Assembly: GCA_029433365.1 (NCBI GenBank)
Contig: JAQTHZ010000001.1
Location: 310,001-374,000 of the forward strand
Source: Orbaceae bacterium ESL0721
Lineage (GTDB): Bacteria > Pseudomonadota > Gammaproteobacteria > Enterobacterales > Orbaceae
Direction: 5' to 3'
DNA length: 64,000 bases
The position numbers and the translations under genes were made by a program. Each line of letters begins with the position of its first letter. Position 1 is the stretch's first letter. The notes beneath the pieces were generated by a model. The model worked only from the letters and a program-made list of their open reading frames with translations. It had not been told where the DNA came from and made no database searches. Shown here one piece after another: positions 35,313 through 46,353 of this stretch.

Positions 35313-36824
35313 TTAAGTAGATTGATTTAATAGATACTGTACTAATAGCGCAACTGGACGACCAGTCGCCCCTTTACTCGCTCCACTTCGCCAAGCAGTT
35401 CCGGCAATATCTAGATGTGCCCAGCGATATTTACTGGTAAAACGGGATAGAAAACAGGCCGCAGTAATCGTACCACCATCACGTCCACTAGCATTCATAA
35501 TATCAGCACAGGTAGATTCAATCTGTTTTTGGAAATCATCATCGATAGGGAGTGACCATGCTTTATCATCAGCATCTTTTGATGCGGTAATAAGATCGGT
35601 AATTAAATTATCATCATTGCCCATCACACCAGTATAGTGGTGACCAAGTGCAATAATACAGGCACCAGTTAAGGTTGCCATATCAATAACTACTTCAGGA
35701 TTATAGCGATCAACAAAGGTCAATGTATCACATAAGACTAAACGCCCTTCGGCATCGGTATTCATCACCTCGACCGTCGTTCCTGACATTGTGGTTAGAA
35801 TATCACCTGGGCGATAGGCATTACCATCTGGCATATTTTCACATCCAGCCATTACACCAACAATATTAATGGGCAGTTTGAGTTCGGCAATCGCCTGCAT
35901 AACACCATAGACAGTTGCTGCTCCGCACATATCATATTTCATCTCATCCATACCGGCAGCTGGTTTAATTGAAATACCACCCGAATCAAAAGTGAGACCT
36001 TTACCTACAAGCACATACGGTTTGGCATTTTTATCTGCTGCGCCATGATAGGTTAACACAGTCATAATTGACTCATTTTGTGAACCGCGTCCAACAGCTA
36101 AATAGGCATTCATCCCTAATTTTGCTAGCTCATCTTCACCAAAACAGCTCACATTTAAACTAGAATAAGTTTTAGTTAATGATCTACCTTGCTCAGCAAG
36201 ATAGTTCGCATTACAGATATTTGCAGGCATATTTGCGAGATCTTTAGTTGCAGAGATTGCACGAGCAATGATCTCACCATGTTTTAACCCTTCACTTGCC
36301 TCTTTAACACAATCTTGATCAGTTATAATTAATGTAATCTCATCTAAAGCTATTGCGTCATCTCGCTTAGATTTGAACTGATCGAAACGGTAAGTCAACT
36401 CCCCTGTAATTTCGGCAAACTGCCTAGCTACAGTGTAGCTAACTGTTGGATCTACAGTTAAGAGATCACAACTTGCTGTTTGTATTTTTTTTGCTATTAA
36501 CTCTTTAACAGTAGCCTGAATTATCTGCTTTGCTTTACTACTATTAAACTCCCCTTTTTTGCCACAACCAACAAATAGCAGCCTATATTTTTTCGAACTA
36601 TTTCCAACAACATTAGGTAACTGATATAAAAAAGTAGTTTTACCTAATTCACCACTTATATCACCGCTCTCAATTAATTCAGAAATTGAACCACCGCTTA
36701 ACTGATCAAGATCTGAAACAAAATTAGACTGTCTGTTATCTGTTGTAACTGCAACAACAAGACATGCGCTATTCTCTCTATCTAGAGAGCTATTTTTATC
36801 CAGAGTTTTTACTGTTAATTTCAT
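35313..36824 (-). CDS. pepA: Leucyl aminopeptidase (cytosol aminopeptidase)
   Basis: 503 residues of the M17 family. Metal-binding and catalytic motifs are VLVGKGLTFDSGGISIKP, EMKYDMCGAATV and the signature NTDAEGRLVLCD. An N-terminal domain of ~170 residues precedes them. It removes N-terminal residues from peptides; E. coli PepA also acts as a DNA-binding protein in Xer recombination and carAB control. It is divergent from lptFG and co-directional with holC, the classical gammaproteobacterial order. Confidence 0.96.
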   Translation of the reverse strand: MKLTVKTLDKNSSLDRENSACLVVAVTTDNRQSNFVSDLDQLSGGSISELIESGDISGELGKTTFLYQLPNVVGNSSKKYRLLFVGCGKKGEFNSSKAKQIIQATVKELIAKKIQTASCDLLTVDPTVSYTVARQFAEITGELTYRFDQFKSKRDDAIALDEITLIITDQDCVKEASEGLKHGEIIARAISATKDLANMPANICNANYLAEQGRSLTKTYSSLNVSCFGEDELAKLGMNAYLAVGRGSQNESIMTVLTYHGAADKNAKPYVLVGKGLTFDSGGISIKPAAGMDEMKYDMCGAATVYGVMQAIAELKLPINIVGVMAGCENMPDGNAYRPGDILTTMSGTTVEVMNTDAEGRLVLCDTLTFVDRYNPEVVIDMATLTGACIIALGHHYTGVMGNDDNLITDLITASKDADDKAWSLPIDDDFQKQIESTCADIMNASGRDGGTITAACFLSRFTSKYRWAHLDIAGTAWRSGASKGATGRPVALLVQYLLNQST

Positions 36825-36895
36825 AAGATTTGCTACCTATTCACCTTTTAAAGCGCTCAATTCATATCGAGCGCGAACTTTAAATACTTTTAGTT

Positions 36896-36983
36896 AATTA
36901 AAACTTTGATAATCAAAATATTGCTAATTAAAACATTACCAATTAAAACATTAATAATAAAAAATGATAATTAAAAAACTGAT
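36896..36983. repeat. Six ~15-base degenerate tandem repeats between pepA and lptF
   Basis: Units include AATTAAAACTTTGAT, AATCAAAATATTGCT, AATTAAAACATTACC, AATTAAAACATTAAT and AATTAAAAAACTGAT; one unit is 13 bases long. They occupy the divergent promoter region and could affect spacing of regulatory sites. Confidence 0.88.
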
Positions 36984-37051
36984 AAATCTTTATTCTATCT
37001 TTTCAATGTTGGATAGCAACAAAAAGATAACTATACTTATTTAGTTTACGC

Positions 37052-37057
37052 TATAAT
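37052..37057 (+). promoter_or_regulatory. Likely -10 element of lptFG
   Basis: TATAAT in ACGCTATAATAGTGCG, 34 bases before the lptF start. I see no good -35 box. Confidence 0.5.
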
Positions 37058-37090
37058 AGTGCGATTTTTCTAGGACATAACAGGTTTCAT

Positions 37091-38197
37091 GTGATTATCC
37101 GTCGATATTTGATAAAAGAGACACTAAAAACACAATCAGCAATACTATTTATACTATTGCTGATTTTTTTCTCACAGAAATTGATTCGCATCTTATCAAG
37201 CGCAATTGATGGAGATATTCCAAACAACATAATCATGCCGCTATTGATGCTTGGCTTATCAAGTATGTTTGATCTCATTTTACCATTAAGTCTCTTTCTA
37301 GGGGTATTAGTCACTTTTGGTCGACTATATGCCGACAGCGAAATGGTTGCAATGTATGCGTGTGGTGTAAAAAAACGTATAATTTATCAAGTGGTTGCTA
37401 TTCTTTGTCTCTTCACTACTGTTTTGACGATTATAAACTCGGTCTGGTTCAATCCTTGGTCAAATATAAAACAAGATCAACTAGTTGAAAATGCCAAACT
37501 TAATCCAAGTTTAGCTGGGCTTTTAGCAGGTCAATTCCAACAAACACCAGATGGCAATTCAGTTATCTATCTTGGCAAGGCTGAAGAAAATCAGATTCGT
37601 AATGTCTTTATTGCGCAAATTAATCCTAAACATGGGCAACGCCCATCTATTATTTTGGCGGATAAAGGGACAATTTCACAAGATAGAGAGGGTAATCAGT
37701 TAATTAAACTGGATGAAGCTAACCGTTATGAAGGTAGTGCTTTGCTTAAAAACTTCCGGATCTCCAATTTTCATCACTATACAGGCATTATTAAGCCTAA
37801 AACATTGATCGAAGATGATTCAGGGCAGATTGATGTTCAGCAGCTCAGTTTTTCAGAGCTATATGCAACTAAAACAGCAAAAGCAACGGCGGAGTTTTTT
37901 TGGCGATTAACGCTTATTATCTCTGTTCCACTTATGGCTTTTCTCGTTATTCCTTTAAGTGTCTCTAATTCACGACAAGGGCGGTTAACCCAAATTTTAC
38001 CTGCACTACTACTCTATTTAATCTATTTTCTTTTATCTAGCACAATAAAAGCCAATGCGGGTAAAGGTCGTCTAGATCCAGCGTTATGGTTCTATATTAT
38101 TAATGGCAGTTACTTTATCATTGCGCTCATTCTCAACTACTGGGACACCCTTTTTATGCGTAAATGTAGATTAAAATTTTTAAGATATGGAGCATAG
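37091..38197 (+). CDS. lptF: LPS export permease LptF
   Basis: 368 residues beginning with a GTG codon (MIIRRYLIKETLKTQSAILF); no in-frame ATG lies near. It has six predicted membrane helices, three at each end, around a periplasmic jellyroll domain. The stretch ILPLSLFLGVLVTFGRLYADSEM matches LptF. With LptG and LptB it forms the ABC transporter that extracts lipopolysaccharide from the inner membrane. Followed by lptG after nine bases. It is on the opposite strand to pepA. Confidence 0.95.
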   Translation: MIIRRYLIKETLKTQSAILFILLLIFFSQKLIRILSSAIDGDIPNNIIMPLLMLGLSSMFDLILPLSLFLGVLVTFGRLYADSEMVAMYACGVKKRIIYQVVAILCLFTTVLTIINSVWFNPWSNIKQDQLVENAKLNPSLAGLLAGQFQQTPDGNSVIYLGKAEENQIRNVFIAQINPKHGQRPSIILADKGTISQDREGNQLIKLDEANRYEGSALLKNFRISNFHHYTGIIKPKTLIEDDSGQIDVQQLSFSELYATKTAKATAEFFWRLTLIISVPLMAFLVIPLSVSNSRQGRLTQILPALLLYLIYFLLSSTIKANAGKGRLDPALWFYIINGSYFIIALILNYWDTLFMRKCRLKFLRYGA

Positions 38198-38206
38198 AGA
38201 AAGCGC

Positions 38207-39271
38207 ATGTTTTCAATTTTAGACCGTTATATTGGTAAAACAATTTTAAACACAATCGGATTGAGTCTTTTCCTGCTGATTAGCCTCTCAGGAATTATCC
38301 GTTTTATTGAGCAGTTACGGAAAATTAAAGTGGATTATGATGCGATCTCTGTTGGCATCTACACCTTATTGATGGTACCAAAAGATTTAGAGATATTTTT
38401 CCCGATGGCAGCACTACTTGGTGCTTTAATTGGACTTGGTACCCTCGCCTCTCGCAGTGAACTTATTGTGATGGAGACCTCAGGTTTTAGCCGTTATAAA
38501 ATTGCATTAGCTGTGATGAAAACAGCGATTCCCTTAGTGCTTATCACGATGGCTATTGGTGAATGGATTGCGCCAATCGGCGAGCAGTCAGCCCGTAATA
38601 TGCGATCAGAAAAACTATACGGTAACTCATTATTGGCAGAAAAGAGCAGTTTATGGGCAAAAGATGGCAATAACTACATCTATATTGGTCAAGTAAATAG
38701 TGATGATTCAATCTCAAATGTCAATATTTATACGGTTAATAACAATAGTTTAGTATCAATGACCCATGCAGATCATGCCAACTTTAGTCATGACAGATGG
38801 ACATTAATTCAGGTTGAAAAAAATGAATTAGGTAATCCTAATAAGATTATCGGTAACTCCATGCTATCAATGCCATGGCATACCAATATTACCCCAGATA
38901 AATTGAGTGTTGTCGCGTTTGATCCCACTGCCCTTTCAGCTTCTGGACTCTACCGATATTCGCAATATTTAAAAAGTTCAGGTCAAGATACCAAATATTA
39001 TGATCTGCTATTTTGGAAGAAGATAGTAAAACCGATCTCAGTTGCCGTAATGATGTTACTCGCACTCTCTTTTATTTTTGGTCCTCTTCGCTCTGTCTCA
39101 ATGGGGATTCGAGTTGTGATAGGGATCACTTTTGGTTTTCTTTTCTATATTGCTGATAGTCTTTTTGCACAAATAAGTATTGTTATTGGCATCTATCCAG
39201 TAATTGGTTCATTGATTACTAGCCTAATATTTTTAATCATCAGTTTGATACTTTTTAAAAAGAAGAGTTAG
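38207..39271 (+). CDS. lptG: LPS export permease LptG
   Basis: 354 residues. It starts MFSILDRYIGKTILNTIGLSL, with PMAALLGALIGLGTLASRSELIVMETSGFS near the second helix, a beta-rich periplasmic region, and three C-terminal helices (SFIFGPLRSVSMGIRVVIGI). It is the partner of LptF in the LptB2FG complex. The nine-base gap to lptF indicates one operon. A hairpin follows at 39290-39323. Confidence 0.95.
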   Translation: MFSILDRYIGKTILNTIGLSLFLLISLSGIIRFIEQLRKIKVDYDAISVGIYTLLMVPKDLEIFFPMAALLGALIGLGTLASRSELIVMETSGFSRYKIALAVMKTAIPLVLITMAIGEWIAPIGEQSARNMRSEKLYGNSLLAEKSSLWAKDGNNYIYIGQVNSDDSISNVNIYTVNNNSLVSMTHADHANFSHDRWTLIQVEKNELGNPNKIIGNSMLSMPWHTNITPDKLSVVAFDPTALSASGLYRYSQYLKSSGQDTKYYDLLFWKKIVKPISVAVMMLLALSFIFGPLRSVSMGIRVVIGITFGFLFYIADSLFAQISIVIGIYPVIGSLITSLIFLIISLILFKKKS

Positions 39272-39289
39272 TAGCTATCAAATTAATTT

Positions 39290-39323
39290 AATATAGATCA
39301 ATCTTAAATAACTGATCTATATT
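39290..39323. terminator. Hairpin between convergent lptG and topB
   Basis: AATATAGATCA (39290-39300) pairs with TGATCTATATT (39313-39323), loop 12 bases. T-runs are short on both sides, so it is a moderate terminator candidate. Its right arm overlaps the last codons of topB. Confidence 0.55.
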
Positions 39324-41185
39324 TTAATTGACTGATGTTTTAATTGATTGACTAAATTGAACAGCGAACTATTAAGTTCAGCCATAAAATCTTGATAGGA
39401 GAACGCTTTTTTACTAATCGCATCAAGTTGGGACTCCCAGTGTGCTGTCATATCTGGTGAGGACATCATCTCTGGTAGTGAGCCGATCAGTTTACGACCG
39501 ATCTCTGTAGCGCGAACTGCTCTATTTTGACGAACTAAAAAAGCTCTTTTAAAAAGAAGCTCAATAATACCGGCACGGGTTGCTTCTGTACCAAGTCCAT
39601 CGGTATCACGTAATATTTTTTTAATGTGCGGATCTTTAACAAAACGGGCGATACCGGTCATAGCTGAAAGCAGAGTCGCATCGGTAAAAGGTCGTGGTGG
39701 TTGCGTCTCTTTATCGATCAATTCACTATCAATACAGTGCAGATCCTGCCCCTTTTTTAATGATTTTGTGAGTAGGCTACTATTCTCTTCCTCTTTATCA
39801 CTATTTTTTTCGATACGATTTTTATGCTGTTTGAATAACTGCTTCCAACCCAGATCGATCACCTGATTAGCTTTTGCTATAAATTTCCCGCCCTCAATAT
39901 CAACATCAATCTGTAATTCAGCAAATTTATAAGCAGGATAGAACTGTGCTAAATAGTATAAAGCAATCATCTGATAAACATTGCGCTGATTTTCAGTTAG
40001 GCTACTGGTATCCATTTTACGCAGTGTGGGAATAATGGCATGATGTGCTTCAACTTTTTTATCATTCCACGCTTTGGAACGCAAAGAGAGATCCGCTGCA
40101 TCAATAAAAGTAGTCAGATCTGAACAGTTATTGGCTATCGCCTCTTTAACCGCTGTTATCTGGTTTAAATGCTCTTCGGGTAGAAAGCGGCAATCTGAAC
40201 GGGGATAGGTGATTAACTTATATTTTTCATAGAGTGTCTGGCAGATATCTAAAACTTCTTGCGCTGTCAGTGCACATTTTTTTGCCATCTCTATCTGTAA
40301 AGTTGATAAGTTGAGTGGTAAAGGGGGGGTAAGTTCTCTCTTTTTATTACTTACATTACTGATTTTGGCGGGTTTATCTTTTATGCGCTGACACACATTT
40401 TCGGCTAACTTTCGCAGTAAAACCCTCCCCTCTTCATCTTGATAAGGAGCACAAGCTTCACTCGGTTGCCATTTCGCTTTAAAAATCTCTCCTTCTGATG
40501 TCTGCAAAATGGCATAAACCTCATAAAAGGGTTTTGCCACAAAATGTTCAATCTCAAGATCACGCCGAACCACTAATCCTAAAATAGGGGTCTGAACACG
40601 CCCGATTGACAACACCCCGCTATAACCATGCTTTTGCCCTAAAATTGTACATAAACGGCTCATATTGATGCCATAGAGCCAGTCGGCACGTGCTCTAGCT
40701 AAAGCCGAGGTAGAGAGTGGTATAAAATCACGATTACTGCGTAACTGCTCTAGTGATTTTTTAACTGCACTACTATTAAGATCACTAATTAGACAGCGTT
40801 TAATTTTTTTCCGCTTTTCAGTTGGAAGTTGACAGTAATTTAATAACTCATCAACCAGCAGCTGCCCCTCTCTATCTGGGTCACCAACATGGACAATCTG
40901 GTCACTCTGTTTAATAAGATCAGATAGGATGTGAAACTGTTTTTGAGTTGAACTTTTCGGCTGTAATATCCACTTTTCTGGAATAATAGGCAGGTCTACT
41001 ATCTGCCACTTTTTGTAGCGTGGATCATAAACTTCGGGAGTTGCCTGCTCAAGCAGATGACCAATACACCAACTGACAACATCGCCGTTACCTGTTTTAA
41101 TAAACCCATTCCCTTTTTGGTGAGGTTTAGGCAGTACCTCAACAATTGCTCTGGCTAAACTTGGTTTTTCAGCAATAAATAACAT
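39317..41185 (-). CDS. topB: DNA topoisomerase III
   Basis: 622 residues. A Toprim domain opens the protein (MLFIAEKPSLARAI...GDPDREGQLLVDELL). The catalytic tyrosine lies in LITYPRSDCRFLPEE, and GRVQTPILGLVVRRD is typical for TopB. The C-terminal part (DATLLSAMTGIARF, DGLGTEATRAGIIELL) is complete, and the length is slightly below the ~650 of E. coli. It decatenates DNA by single-strand passage. The gene is alone on this strand and convergent with lptFG. Two 16-base repeats (39320-39351) overlap its C-terminal codons. Confidence 0.95.
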   Translation of the reverse strand: MLFIAEKPSLARAIVEVLPKPHQKGNGFIKTGNGDVVSWCIGHLLEQATPEVYDPRYKKWQIVDLPIIPEKWILQPKSSTQKQFHILSDLIKQSDQIVHVGDPDREGQLLVDELLNYCQLPTEKRKKIKRCLISDLNSSAVKKSLEQLRSNRDFIPLSTSALARARADWLYGINMSRLCTILGQKHGYSGVLSIGRVQTPILGLVVRRDLEIEHFVAKPFYEVYAILQTSEGEIFKAKWQPSEACAPYQDEEGRVLLRKLAENVCQRIKDKPAKISNVSNKKRELTPPLPLNLSTLQIEMAKKCALTAQEVLDICQTLYEKYKLITYPRSDCRFLPEEHLNQITAVKEAIANNCSDLTTFIDAADLSLRSKAWNDKKVEAHHAIIPTLRKMDTSSLTENQRNVYQMIALYYLAQFYPAYKFAELQIDVDIEGGKFIAKANQVIDLGWKQLFKQHKNRIEKNSDKEEENSSLLTKSLKKGQDLHCIDSELIDKETQPPRPFTDATLLSAMTGIARFVKDPHIKKILRDTDGLGTEATRAGIIELLFKRAFLVRQNRAVRATEIGRKLIGSLPEMMSSPDMTAHWESQLDAISKKAFSYQDFMAELNSSLFNLVNQLKHQSIKI

Positions 41186-41387
41186 ACTTATTATGCTTCC
41201 GTTAATCCCTATTATATGAATTTTTTACGTTATTTTTTTGTTGTTAACGTATTCCATTACTCGTTTTCTAAAGCGCTTTTTAGATCTAACTTTACATTAG
41301 ATCTAACCTTAAAAGTTGCTATCTTCTATAATCGCCATTTCATTCATAAAGCAGTTATAAATATTTACCCAATAATCGGTCATAGAT

Positions 41388-42398
41388 CTATAACCATTTT
41401 TTAAATTTCAACCAGAAGATTAAAACTACTCCAACAAACATTAGCACTATGGCAAATATACCAAATGCCCACCCACTATCACTAAAAGGGATACCAGCTA
41501 AATTAACACCCAGCAGACTGGTTAGAAAAGTGATTGGATTAAAAATTAAGGTAAATAACGTCATAAAATAGATACGTTTATTCATCGATTCAGCTAACAG
41601 TGAATTGATAAGCTCCATAATTGATGAGATACGTAATAGTCCATTATCAATATCAGAGACACAATGGCTTAAGCGAGTAGAAGTATCATGTAGATGTTGA
41701 CGATCATTATCATCGATCCATGAGACCCGTTCCGTTGCTAATTTAACGATAATATCTTGCGAAGGAACCAGTAATCTGCGCAAAATAATGAGCTCACGGC
41801 GGACAAAACCGATCTCTCTATGCGATAAAACATGATCATTAAGAACCGTATCTTCAAGTGCAATAACACGATTATGGATATGATCAAAAGAGAGGTTAGC
41901 TTTATCGGTCAATGCATCAGAGATCTGAATTAACCAATCCGCAACATCAACAGGACCTACCCCTTTCTTAAGATTCTGCTCAATAATATCAATTGCATCG
42001 ATCTTTTTATTGCAACTTGAGATGATAAGCTTATCCATAATATAGAAACGGAAGGTAATAATTGGATCTGGATAGCGGTTAGCGGTAACATTTACCCCTT
42101 TTAAGATAACTAACATACCGGTATCAAAACGCATCTCTTTCGGGGTTGGATCCTTACCAATTAACGCTTTTTTAGCCAGCGGTGGAAGAAGATCGGTGTG
42201 GTTAATCCAATCCCGTGTAGCAGATTTAGAATAATCAAGATGAATCCAGCAAGGATGAGCTACGGTTGCCTCTATTTTATCTTTATCTTTTTTAGAGTTA
42301 ATCGCTTTACCTTTACCATCAAGCTGACAGAAATAGACAGGGTCAGAAGCCATAAATAACGAACTAGAAAGTGAATCATTACGCTTAACAGTGCTCAT
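41388..42398 (-). CDS. zntB: Zinc transporter ZntB (CorA family)
   Basis: 336 residues. A soluble alpha/beta N-terminal domain (CWIHLDYSKSATRDWI, MRFDTGMLVILKGVN) and a long coiled stalk (RRELIILRRLLVPSQDI) lead to two C-terminal membrane helices. These are separated by the loop LLGVNLAGIPF, where GVN replaces the GMN of CorA, as in ZntB. It forms a pentamer that moves zinc ions with protons. It stands alone between topB and an unknown gene. Confidence 0.9.
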   Translation of the reverse strand: MSTVKRNDSLSSSLFMASDPVYFCQLDGKGKAINSKKDKDKIEATVAHPCWIHLDYSKSATRDWINHTDLLPPLAKKALIGKDPTPKEMRFDTGMLVILKGVNVTANRYPDPIITFRFYIMDKLIISSCNKKIDAIDIIEQNLKKGVGPVDVADWLIQISDALTDKANLSFDHIHNRVIALEDTVLNDHVLSHREIGFVRRELIILRRLLVPSQDIIVKLATERVSWIDDNDRQHLHDTSTRLSHCVSDIDNGLLRISSIMELINSLLAESMNKRIYFMTLFTLIFNPITFLTSLLGVNLAGIPFSDSGWAFGIFAIVLMFVGVVLIFWLKFKKWL

Positions 42399-42704
42399 AG
42401 ATTAATCCCATTAGTTGTTACAGAATAAAACGATAAATAATTTGTATCTCTTTATAAATAAGTAACTTTTATGGATCTGTATATTTTTTTAATTGACCAA
42501 GATATAAAGAATAAAATAGATGCAATAGAAAATAAGAAAATTAAACAGACAGCTTTTTAAATAATATACTGATAAAATTTTACCACTATTTTATAACGTC
42601 CTAAATGGTATCGGTGCAAGTTATCATCTATAAAAAAACCATAAAATGGTTAACTGTCTGCTGAACTTAAAGAACAATTTTTATTATATATTTAACTCAA
42701 TTGA
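42399..42704. other. Intergenic gap, nothing recognised
   Basis: About 305 AT-rich bases without a convincing gene, RNA or strong hairpin. The zntB promoter should be here. Confidence 0.5.
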
Positions 42705-43439
42705 TCAATTTTTAACATTAAAATGGGCAAAGATCTTCTCTGCATCACGCTCTTTTATTACTGAACTTGCGATCTGATCTAATAACCACGCTTCGGAAAA
42801 AGGGATAGATTTAATCTGATCTTCATTAATCTCTTCAGCTGTTTTAAGTATAGATGGTTTTAAAATTGCACCCGACCACCATGAATCATCCACATTTTGC
42901 CGTTTTTGATTACGTTTAAGTTTATAATAATATTCAGTACCATCGGCTAATTTAAAATTGGTTTGGAGAAGTAATAATATGATCAATCCCCACAGTTCAA
43001 GACTCTTATAATTATAAATTTCAATAGCATCTGTTGATTCAATAATCTTAATAAAATCTTCATCTGTAAAAGATTCACCAGATTCACTTTTTATTTTATG
43101 AAAAAGTTGATAGGAATGAAGTAAACTCTCTTTTGTAAAAAGTTTTTCACGTAACAGTTGACCGGCATCTTTATCTAGCGGAGCAGTACTTAAAAAATTG
43201 TACCTATTTGACGAACTGTGTAGTGGGCAACGCAAAGCACTCTTATCTGGTGTCTTATAATGTTTAAAACATTCAGTGACTGTTTTACTATTTACACCAT
43301 ATGCAAACACACTACCATTACAGCTGACACATATTGCAGGATGCTCCTTCTGATCACCAGGATTTTTTTCACGATACTTAGAAGGGGTAACCAGCTCTCC
43401 ACCTATTGTTTTGTAATAAGCTTTAAATAATATCCTCAT
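42705..43439 (-). CDS. Hypothetical protein with putative zinc ligands
   Basis: 244 residues that I do not recognise. The N-terminal ~80 residues contain cysteine and histidine pairs: ICVSCNGSVFAYG, ECFKHYKTP and LRCPLHSSS, spaced like a treble zinc-binding module. This layout recalls the N-terminal zinc region of CoiA-type competence proteins, but I see no nuclease domain after it. The rest is helical, with a hydrophobic segment LWGLIILLLLQTNF (~residues 150-163) and a C-terminal ERDAEKIFAHFNVKN. It is isolated, with gaps of ~300 bases on both sides, which suggests an accessory gene. Function unknown. Confidence 0.7.
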   Translation of the reverse strand: MRILFKAYYKTIGGELVTPSKYREKNPGDQKEHPAICVSCNGSVFAYGVNSKTVTECFKHYKTPDKSALRCPLHSSSNRYNFLSTAPLDKDAGQLLREKLFTKESLLHSYQLFHKIKSESGESFTDEDFIKIIESTDAIEIYNYKSLELWGLIILLLLQTNFKLADGTEYYYKLKRNQKRQNVDDSWWSGAILKPSILKTAEEINEDQIKSIPFSEAWLLDQIASSVIKERDAEKIFAHFNVKN

Positions 43440-43797
43440 ATTTCATACTCTTAAGTTATCAGATTAAAAATTAATGAAACTCTATAAAAAAACGACTTTT
43501 TATAGATAATTTTTTAGATTATCCACCTATAGAATTACAGCGTAAAAAATCAGTCAAGACGATATCCTTTTAATTTTTTAACTTTTTATTTTGAATATCT
43601 GACAGCAGGCTTAGCTTATAAACTTACTGTTATATCACCAAAAAACCTGATTTATAGTATACTAGCCTAATTAAAATTTACTACACTCTTTACGCGACTT
43701 GATAGAAAGTATATATCAAATTTTACAACTTTATTAATATAAAATAAGGTTATACAAAATCTGACAAGACTAATTATAGAGAAAACCAAATTATACC
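43440..43797. other. Gap upstream of mutS
   Basis: About 360 bases without a gene. A -10-like TATACT (43658-43663) may serve mutS, with a ~130-base leader. The minus-strand hypothetical gene must also start from here. Confidence 0.45.
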
Positions 43798-46353
43798 ATG
43801 ACTGAAAACGCAAATTTTAGTAACCATACCCCGATGATGCAGCAATATTTAAAAATAAAAGCAGAAAATCCTGATATTTTGCTCTTTTACCGTATGGGGG
43901 ATTTTTATGAAATGTTCTATGAGGATGCTAAACGCGGAGCGCGACTCCTCGATATCTCATTAACTAAAAGGGGTGCTTCAAACGGTGAACCAATTCCTAT
44001 GGCAGGCGTCCCCTATCATGCCGTTGAAAGTTATTTAGCGAAATTGATCGCACTTGGTGAATCAGTTGCAATCTGTGAACAGATTGGCGATCCAGCAGCA
44101 AGTAAGGGTCCTGTTGAACGGAAAATTGTACGCATTGTAACACCTGGTACGATTAGTGATGAATCACTACTTGATGATCGTAAAGATAATCTCCTCGCGG
44201 CAATTTGGCAGAACAACAACCACTATGGTTACTCAACTTTAGATATTAGCTCAGGTCGTTTTTATCTTTTTGAGTGTGCAAGTGATGAAGCGATGCTAGC
44301 AGAGTTACAGAGAACCAATCCTGCCGAGATCTTATATCCCGAAGAGTTTTCCGCAATTGCCCTAATTGAACATCGACATGGAGTCCGGCGTCGTCCACTA
44401 TGGGAGTTCAATCTAGAAACCGCTAAACAGCAGCTCAATTTACAATTTGGGACTAAAGATCTTGCCGGTTTTGGCGTTGAAAATGCTAACTATGCACTCT
44501 GTGCCGCTGGTTGCCTCCTGCAATATGTGAAAGATACCCAAAAAACAGCTCTACCGCATATCCGCTCTATAATTATGGAGTCCCCTAATGATTTTGTTAT
44601 TCTAGATGCTGCAACAAGGCGGAATCTGGAATTAACCGAAAATCTTGCAGGTGGTACAGACAATACTGTCGCCTCAATCTTAGATAACACCAAAACCGCG
44701 ATGGGTAGCCGTATGTTAAAACGGTGGCTACATACACCTATTCGCAATACAACCATTTTGCAGCACCGACAAACCGCTATTTCAGCGCTTCAACCTTACA
44801 TTGATACCATTACCCCACTATTAAAACAGATTGGCGATCTTGAACGCATCTTGGCACGAATTGCTCTGCATAGCGCCCGCCCGCGTGATTTTGCCCGTCT
44901 TCGTGATGCCTATCTGCTCTTACCTGATCTACAGCAGATACTTAACACAATTGATTCCCCTTACCTTGTCACATTACGAAATAAGATCAATCAATTTGAT
45001 GAGATTGCCGATCTGCTAAATCGCGCGATTATTGAAGCACCTCCAACCCTTATCCGTGATGGAGGTGTAATTGCTACAGGTTACAATGCTGAACTTGATG
45101 AACTAAGAGATCTTGCCGCTGGCGCAACGAGTTATCTGGAAAAGCTGGAACTACGCGAACGTGAGCAGTTAGGGATTGAGACCTTAAAAGTCGGTTTTAA
45201 TGCAGTGCATGGCTACTATATTCAGATAAGCCGAGGTCAAAGCCATTTAGCCCCAATTCACTATATTCGTCGTCAAACCTTAAAAAATGTTGAACGTTAT
45301 ATTATTCCTGAGTTAAAAGAGTATGAAGATAAAGTACTAAGCGCAAAAGGCAAAGCATTAGCACTTGAAAAACAGCTTTATGAGCAGCTATTTAGCCATC
45401 TTTTACCCCATTTAGTCACACTGCAAACCAGTGCTGAAGCGATTGCTGAGCTTGATGTCTTAACAAATCTTGCCGAGCGGGCATTAACCCTTAACTATCA
45501 CTGCCCGACGCTCTCATCTCAAACTGGTATTACAATCAATCAGGGTCGCCATGTTGTCATAGAGCAGGTATTAAAAGCGCCATTTATTGCCAACTCATTA
45601 CAGCTCTTATCCAATCGGCGCATGTTAATTATTACCGGTCCAAATATGGGCGGCAAAAGTACCTATATGCGACAAGCTGCCCTTATTGTGCTCCTTACCT
45701 ATATTGGCAGCTTTGTTCCGGCAGAGAGCGCCATAATTGGACCAATTGATCGTATATTTACCCGCATTGGAGCATCTGATGATTTGGCTTCTGGTCGATC
45801 AACATTTATGGTTGAGATGACCGAAACCGCAAATATTATGCATAATGCGACAGCAAATAGCTTAGTTTTAATGGATGAGATTGGTCGCGGCACCTCAACT
45901 TATGATGGTTTATCACTCGCTTGGGCGTGTGCTGAAAATCTGATCAATGAGATTAAAGCGATGACACTATTTGCAACGCACTATTTTGAATTAACCCAGC
46001 TACCAGAGCAGATGCATGCCGTCTATAACGTCCATTTTAATGCTGTTGAGCACGAAAACAGTGTTGCATTTATGCATGAGGTTAAAGAGGGGGCAGCAAA
46101 CAGAAGTTACGGTATTGCAGTTGCTGGATTAGCAGGCATGCCTAAAACAGTTTTAAAACGGGCAAAACGGAAACTTAAAGAGTTGGAGCTAATATCACAA
46201 CAACATAGCCACGTTGATCAGTCACAACTCACGCTCTTAACTGAAACAGAACCATCTGCCGTTGAAAATGCGCTGGCCAAGATCGATCTAGATGCCCTAA
46301 CCCCAAAAAGTGCATTAGATACGTTATATAAACTAAAACAGTTATTGGATTAA
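43798..46353 (+). CDS. mutS: DNA mismatch repair protein MutS
   Basis: 851 residues, complete. The mismatch-binding Phe-x-Glu is in [17 protein letters not shown]. The ATPase has Walker [14 protein letters not shown], Walker [18 protein letters not shown] and FATHYFELT. The C-terminal helix-turn-helix and tail ([13 protein letters not shown] ... [19 protein letters not shown]) are present, including the region that forms tetramers. It recognises mismatches and recruits MutL. It appears monocistronic. Three tandem copies of a motif related to the 13-base word follow ~130 bases downstream. Confidence 0.97.
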   Translation: MTENANFSNHTPMMQQYLKIKAENPDILLFYRMGDFYEMFYEDAKRGARLLDISLTKRGASNGEPIPMAGVPYHAVESYLAKLIALGESVAICEQIGDPAASKGPVERKIVRIVTPGTISDESLLDDRKDNLLAAIWQNNNHYGYSTLDISSGRFYLFECASDEAMLAELQRTNPAEILYPEEFSAIALIEHRHGVRRRPLWEFNLETAKQQLNLQFGTKDLAGFGVENANYALCAAGCLLQYVKDTQKTALPHIRSIIMESPNDFVILDAATRRNLELTENLAGGTDNTVASILDNTKTAMGSRMLKRWLHTPIRNTTILQHRQTAISALQPYIDTITPLLKQIGDLERILARIALHSARPRDFARLRDAYLLLPDLQQILNTIDSPYLVTLRNKINQFDEIADLLNRAIIEAPPTLIRDGGVIATGYNAELDELRDLAAGATSYLEKLELREREQLGIETLKVGFNAVHGYYIQISRGQSHLAPIHYIRRQTLKNVERYIIPELKEYEDKVLSAKGKALALEKQLYEQLFSHLLPHLVTLQTSAEAIAELDVLTNLAERALTLNYHCPTLSSQTGITINQGRHVVIEQVLKAPFIANSLQLLSNRRMLIITGPNMGGKSTYMRQAALIVLLTYIGSFVPAESAIIGPIDRIFTRIGASDDLASGRSTFMVEMTETANIMHNATANSLVLMDEIGRGTSTYDGLSLAWACAENLINEIKAMTLFATHYFELTQLPEQMHAVYNVHFNAVEHENSVAFMHEVKEGAANRSYGIAVAGLAGMPKTVLKRAKRKLKELELISQQHSHVDQSQLTLLTETEPSAVENALAKIDLDALTPKSALDTLYKLKQLLD

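Noticed and set aside
43683-43722. FNR-type site before mutS (TTGATA...TATCAA)
   Set aside because: The half-sites are spaced 21 bases overall instead of the 14 of an FNR site.
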